NCBI GenBank assembly: GCA_018432645.1
Contig: JAHDSP010000075.1
Location: 1-5,694, forward strand
DNA: 5,694 nt
Reading direction: 5' to 3'
Source of the DNA: Bacteroidales bacterium
Lineage (GTDB): Bacteria; Bacteroidota; Bacteroidia; Bacteroidales; DTU049
Shown: piece by piece, positions 4,944 to 5,694 of the stretch
Position numbering within the stretch: position 1 is the stretch's first letter
How the letters are laid out: each line of letters begins with the position of its first letter
Notes under the pieces: model-generated
Database searches by the model: none
Told to the model about the DNA's origin: nothing
Seen by the model: the letters and a program-made list of their open reading frames with translations, nothing else
Program-made: the position numbers and the translations under genes

Positions 4944-5694
4944 TTAAATGTTATAGATTAAATATGTTAATGACATCAGAGCACTGTACCTCTGCCATGC
5001 ACCTCTATCCGATGCCGCCAAATTCAGCAATCTCCCCGTATCTTCTATAATCTTCTCCGCCAGATACTTCCCTTTAATAACAAACCACATAATGTAGTTT
5101 GTCAAATACTTTGTCGCCACTCCACGAAACTTATAATATATCCAGCCTACAAAATCTGTTATCTTCTCATGAACAGTTGATACACTATATATCCCACTTT
5201 TCATCTTATTTTTGTTAGTAATTTCTTTGTGTTTAATGTGTTCTGCATTTACAGTCTTAAAAGCTTTTTTATTGCTACCACACACAATAGAATCTTTGGA
5301 TATACGAGATTTTAGAAAATCAGATATGTGATCGGCTTGCACTCTTTTATCTTCTAATTTTTTGAAAAGTATATTTCCACTCCTATCTGTGGCTGCTATT
5401 ATTGCTACTTTTGTTGGCTTCTTTTTTGTTAGCTTTTTTATATCTTGCTTGTCTCGCTTCTTTTTGCCTTTCTCTGAATAATTCATCAGCAATTCCTCTA
5501 ATTCTACTATGCCAAAAAAATTTACATTATCTTCAAAAGATTGCATAGCACATAAGATTCTGTGTCTCCAAAAGAAACTCGTTGTTAAACTTATATGAAC
5601 AATTCTAGCACACTCTCTCAAGCTCATACCAGCAGACATACATTTGATATATTCGAGCATTTTGCCTTTTTCATGAACACCGTACATAAAGGTA
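4944..5694 (-). CDS. Second IS1595-family-like transposase, 5' end outside window; likely catalytically degenerate
   Basis: The frame is open from the window edge (bases 5688-5693 encode T-F in frame) to a TAA at 4944-4946; the ATG at 5685-5687 is internal. About 249 residues are visible, without the zinc ribbon, which would lie beyond the edge. The motifs run parallel to the gene at 2-901: the helix-turn-helix-like region ending in SFFWRHRIL, NVNFFGI, YSEKG, TDRSGN, FRGVATKYL and LNLAASD..AW. In the first ~75 shared residues about half are identical, so this is a diverged relative and not a fresh copy. The position of the first catalytic Asp is Glu here (VELEELL against MEIDELK), and at the expected second Asp (IVCGSNKKAF) there is Ser. 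The enzyme is probably inactive as a DDE transposase even though the frame has no stop or frameshift. The coding region is noticeably richer in G and C near its 3' end (about 4960-5060) than the flanking spacer, consistent with acquired DNA. Confidence 0.75.
   Translation of the reverse strand, partial: TFMYGVHEKGKMLEYIKCMSAGMSLRECARIVHISLTTSFFWRHRILCAMQSFEDNVNFFGIVELEELLMNYSEKGKKKRDKQDIKKLTKKKPTKVAIIAATDRSGNILFKKLEDKRVQADHISDFLKSRISKDSIVCGSNKKAFKTVNAEHIKHKEITNKNKMKSGIYSVSTVHEKITDFVGWIYYKFRGVATKYLTNYIMWFVIKGKYLAEKIIEDTGRLLNLAASDRGAWQRYSALMSLTYLIYNI

Noticed and set aside
2..5694. A composite transposon formed by two inverted transposase genes carrying 902-4943 as cargo
   Set aside because: The two transposases share only about half of their residues, no matching terminal repeats are visible, and the interior holds core genes (tRNA-His, glmM, gpmA), so two independent insertions are more likely.

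Overview
The window is AT-rich DNA that looks like a chromosomal segment of a low-GC member of the Bacteroidota. Three observations point that way. TAnnTTTG-type -7 elements lie in front of the tRNA, the ferritin gene and the minus-strand operon. Shine-Dalgarno sequences are absent in front of all four operon genes. A thioferritin (DpsL)-type ferritin gene is present, a type known from Bacteroides. The exact genus cannot be read from the sequence. The ferritin type and the 2,3-BPG-dependent mutase fit a host-associated or anaerobic fermentative lifestyle, but that is inference.

Layout. (1) 2-901, plus strand: an IS1595-family-like (ISNwi1-type) transposase gene whose 5' end lies outside the window. 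(2) 902-1107: a gene-free, very AT-rich spacer ending in a Bacteroidota-type promoter. (3) 1108-1181: tRNA-His(GTG). (4) 1302-1793: a Dps-like/thioferritin ferritin gene with its own -7 element and an unusually perfect Shine-Dalgarno sequence. (5) 1815-1842: a symmetric bidirectional terminator between convergent transcription units. (6) 4788 down to 1862, minus strand: a tight four-gene operon in the order lipoprotein, gpmA, glmM, small ribbon-helix-helix-like protein, with gaps of 19, 6 and 7 nt. (7) 5694-4944, minus strand: a second, diverged IS1595-like transposase, also cut by the window edge, pointing towards the first one.

How the genes fit together. GpmA (lower glycolysis) and GlmM (glucosamine-6-P to glucosamine-1-P, towards UDP-GlcNAc) link carbon flux and cell-envelope precursor synthesis, with a lipoprotein of unknown function at the head of the same transcript. 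The last gene of the operon encodes an 88-residue basic protein with a ribbon-helix-helix-like N-terminus and an exact QLSLF pentapeptide near its C-terminus, the consensus for binding the bacterial DNA polymerase sliding clamp. The ferritin gene is an independent unit for iron/peroxide handling. The central genes look like ordinary core chromosome flanked by two homologous but clearly different transposase genes, not like cargo of a composite transposon.

Most of the window is conventional. The three points most worth a second look are the clamp-motif small protein, the loss of expected catalytic residues in both otherwise intact transposase frames, and the lone perfect Shine-Dalgarno site in a genome that otherwise seems not to use it.
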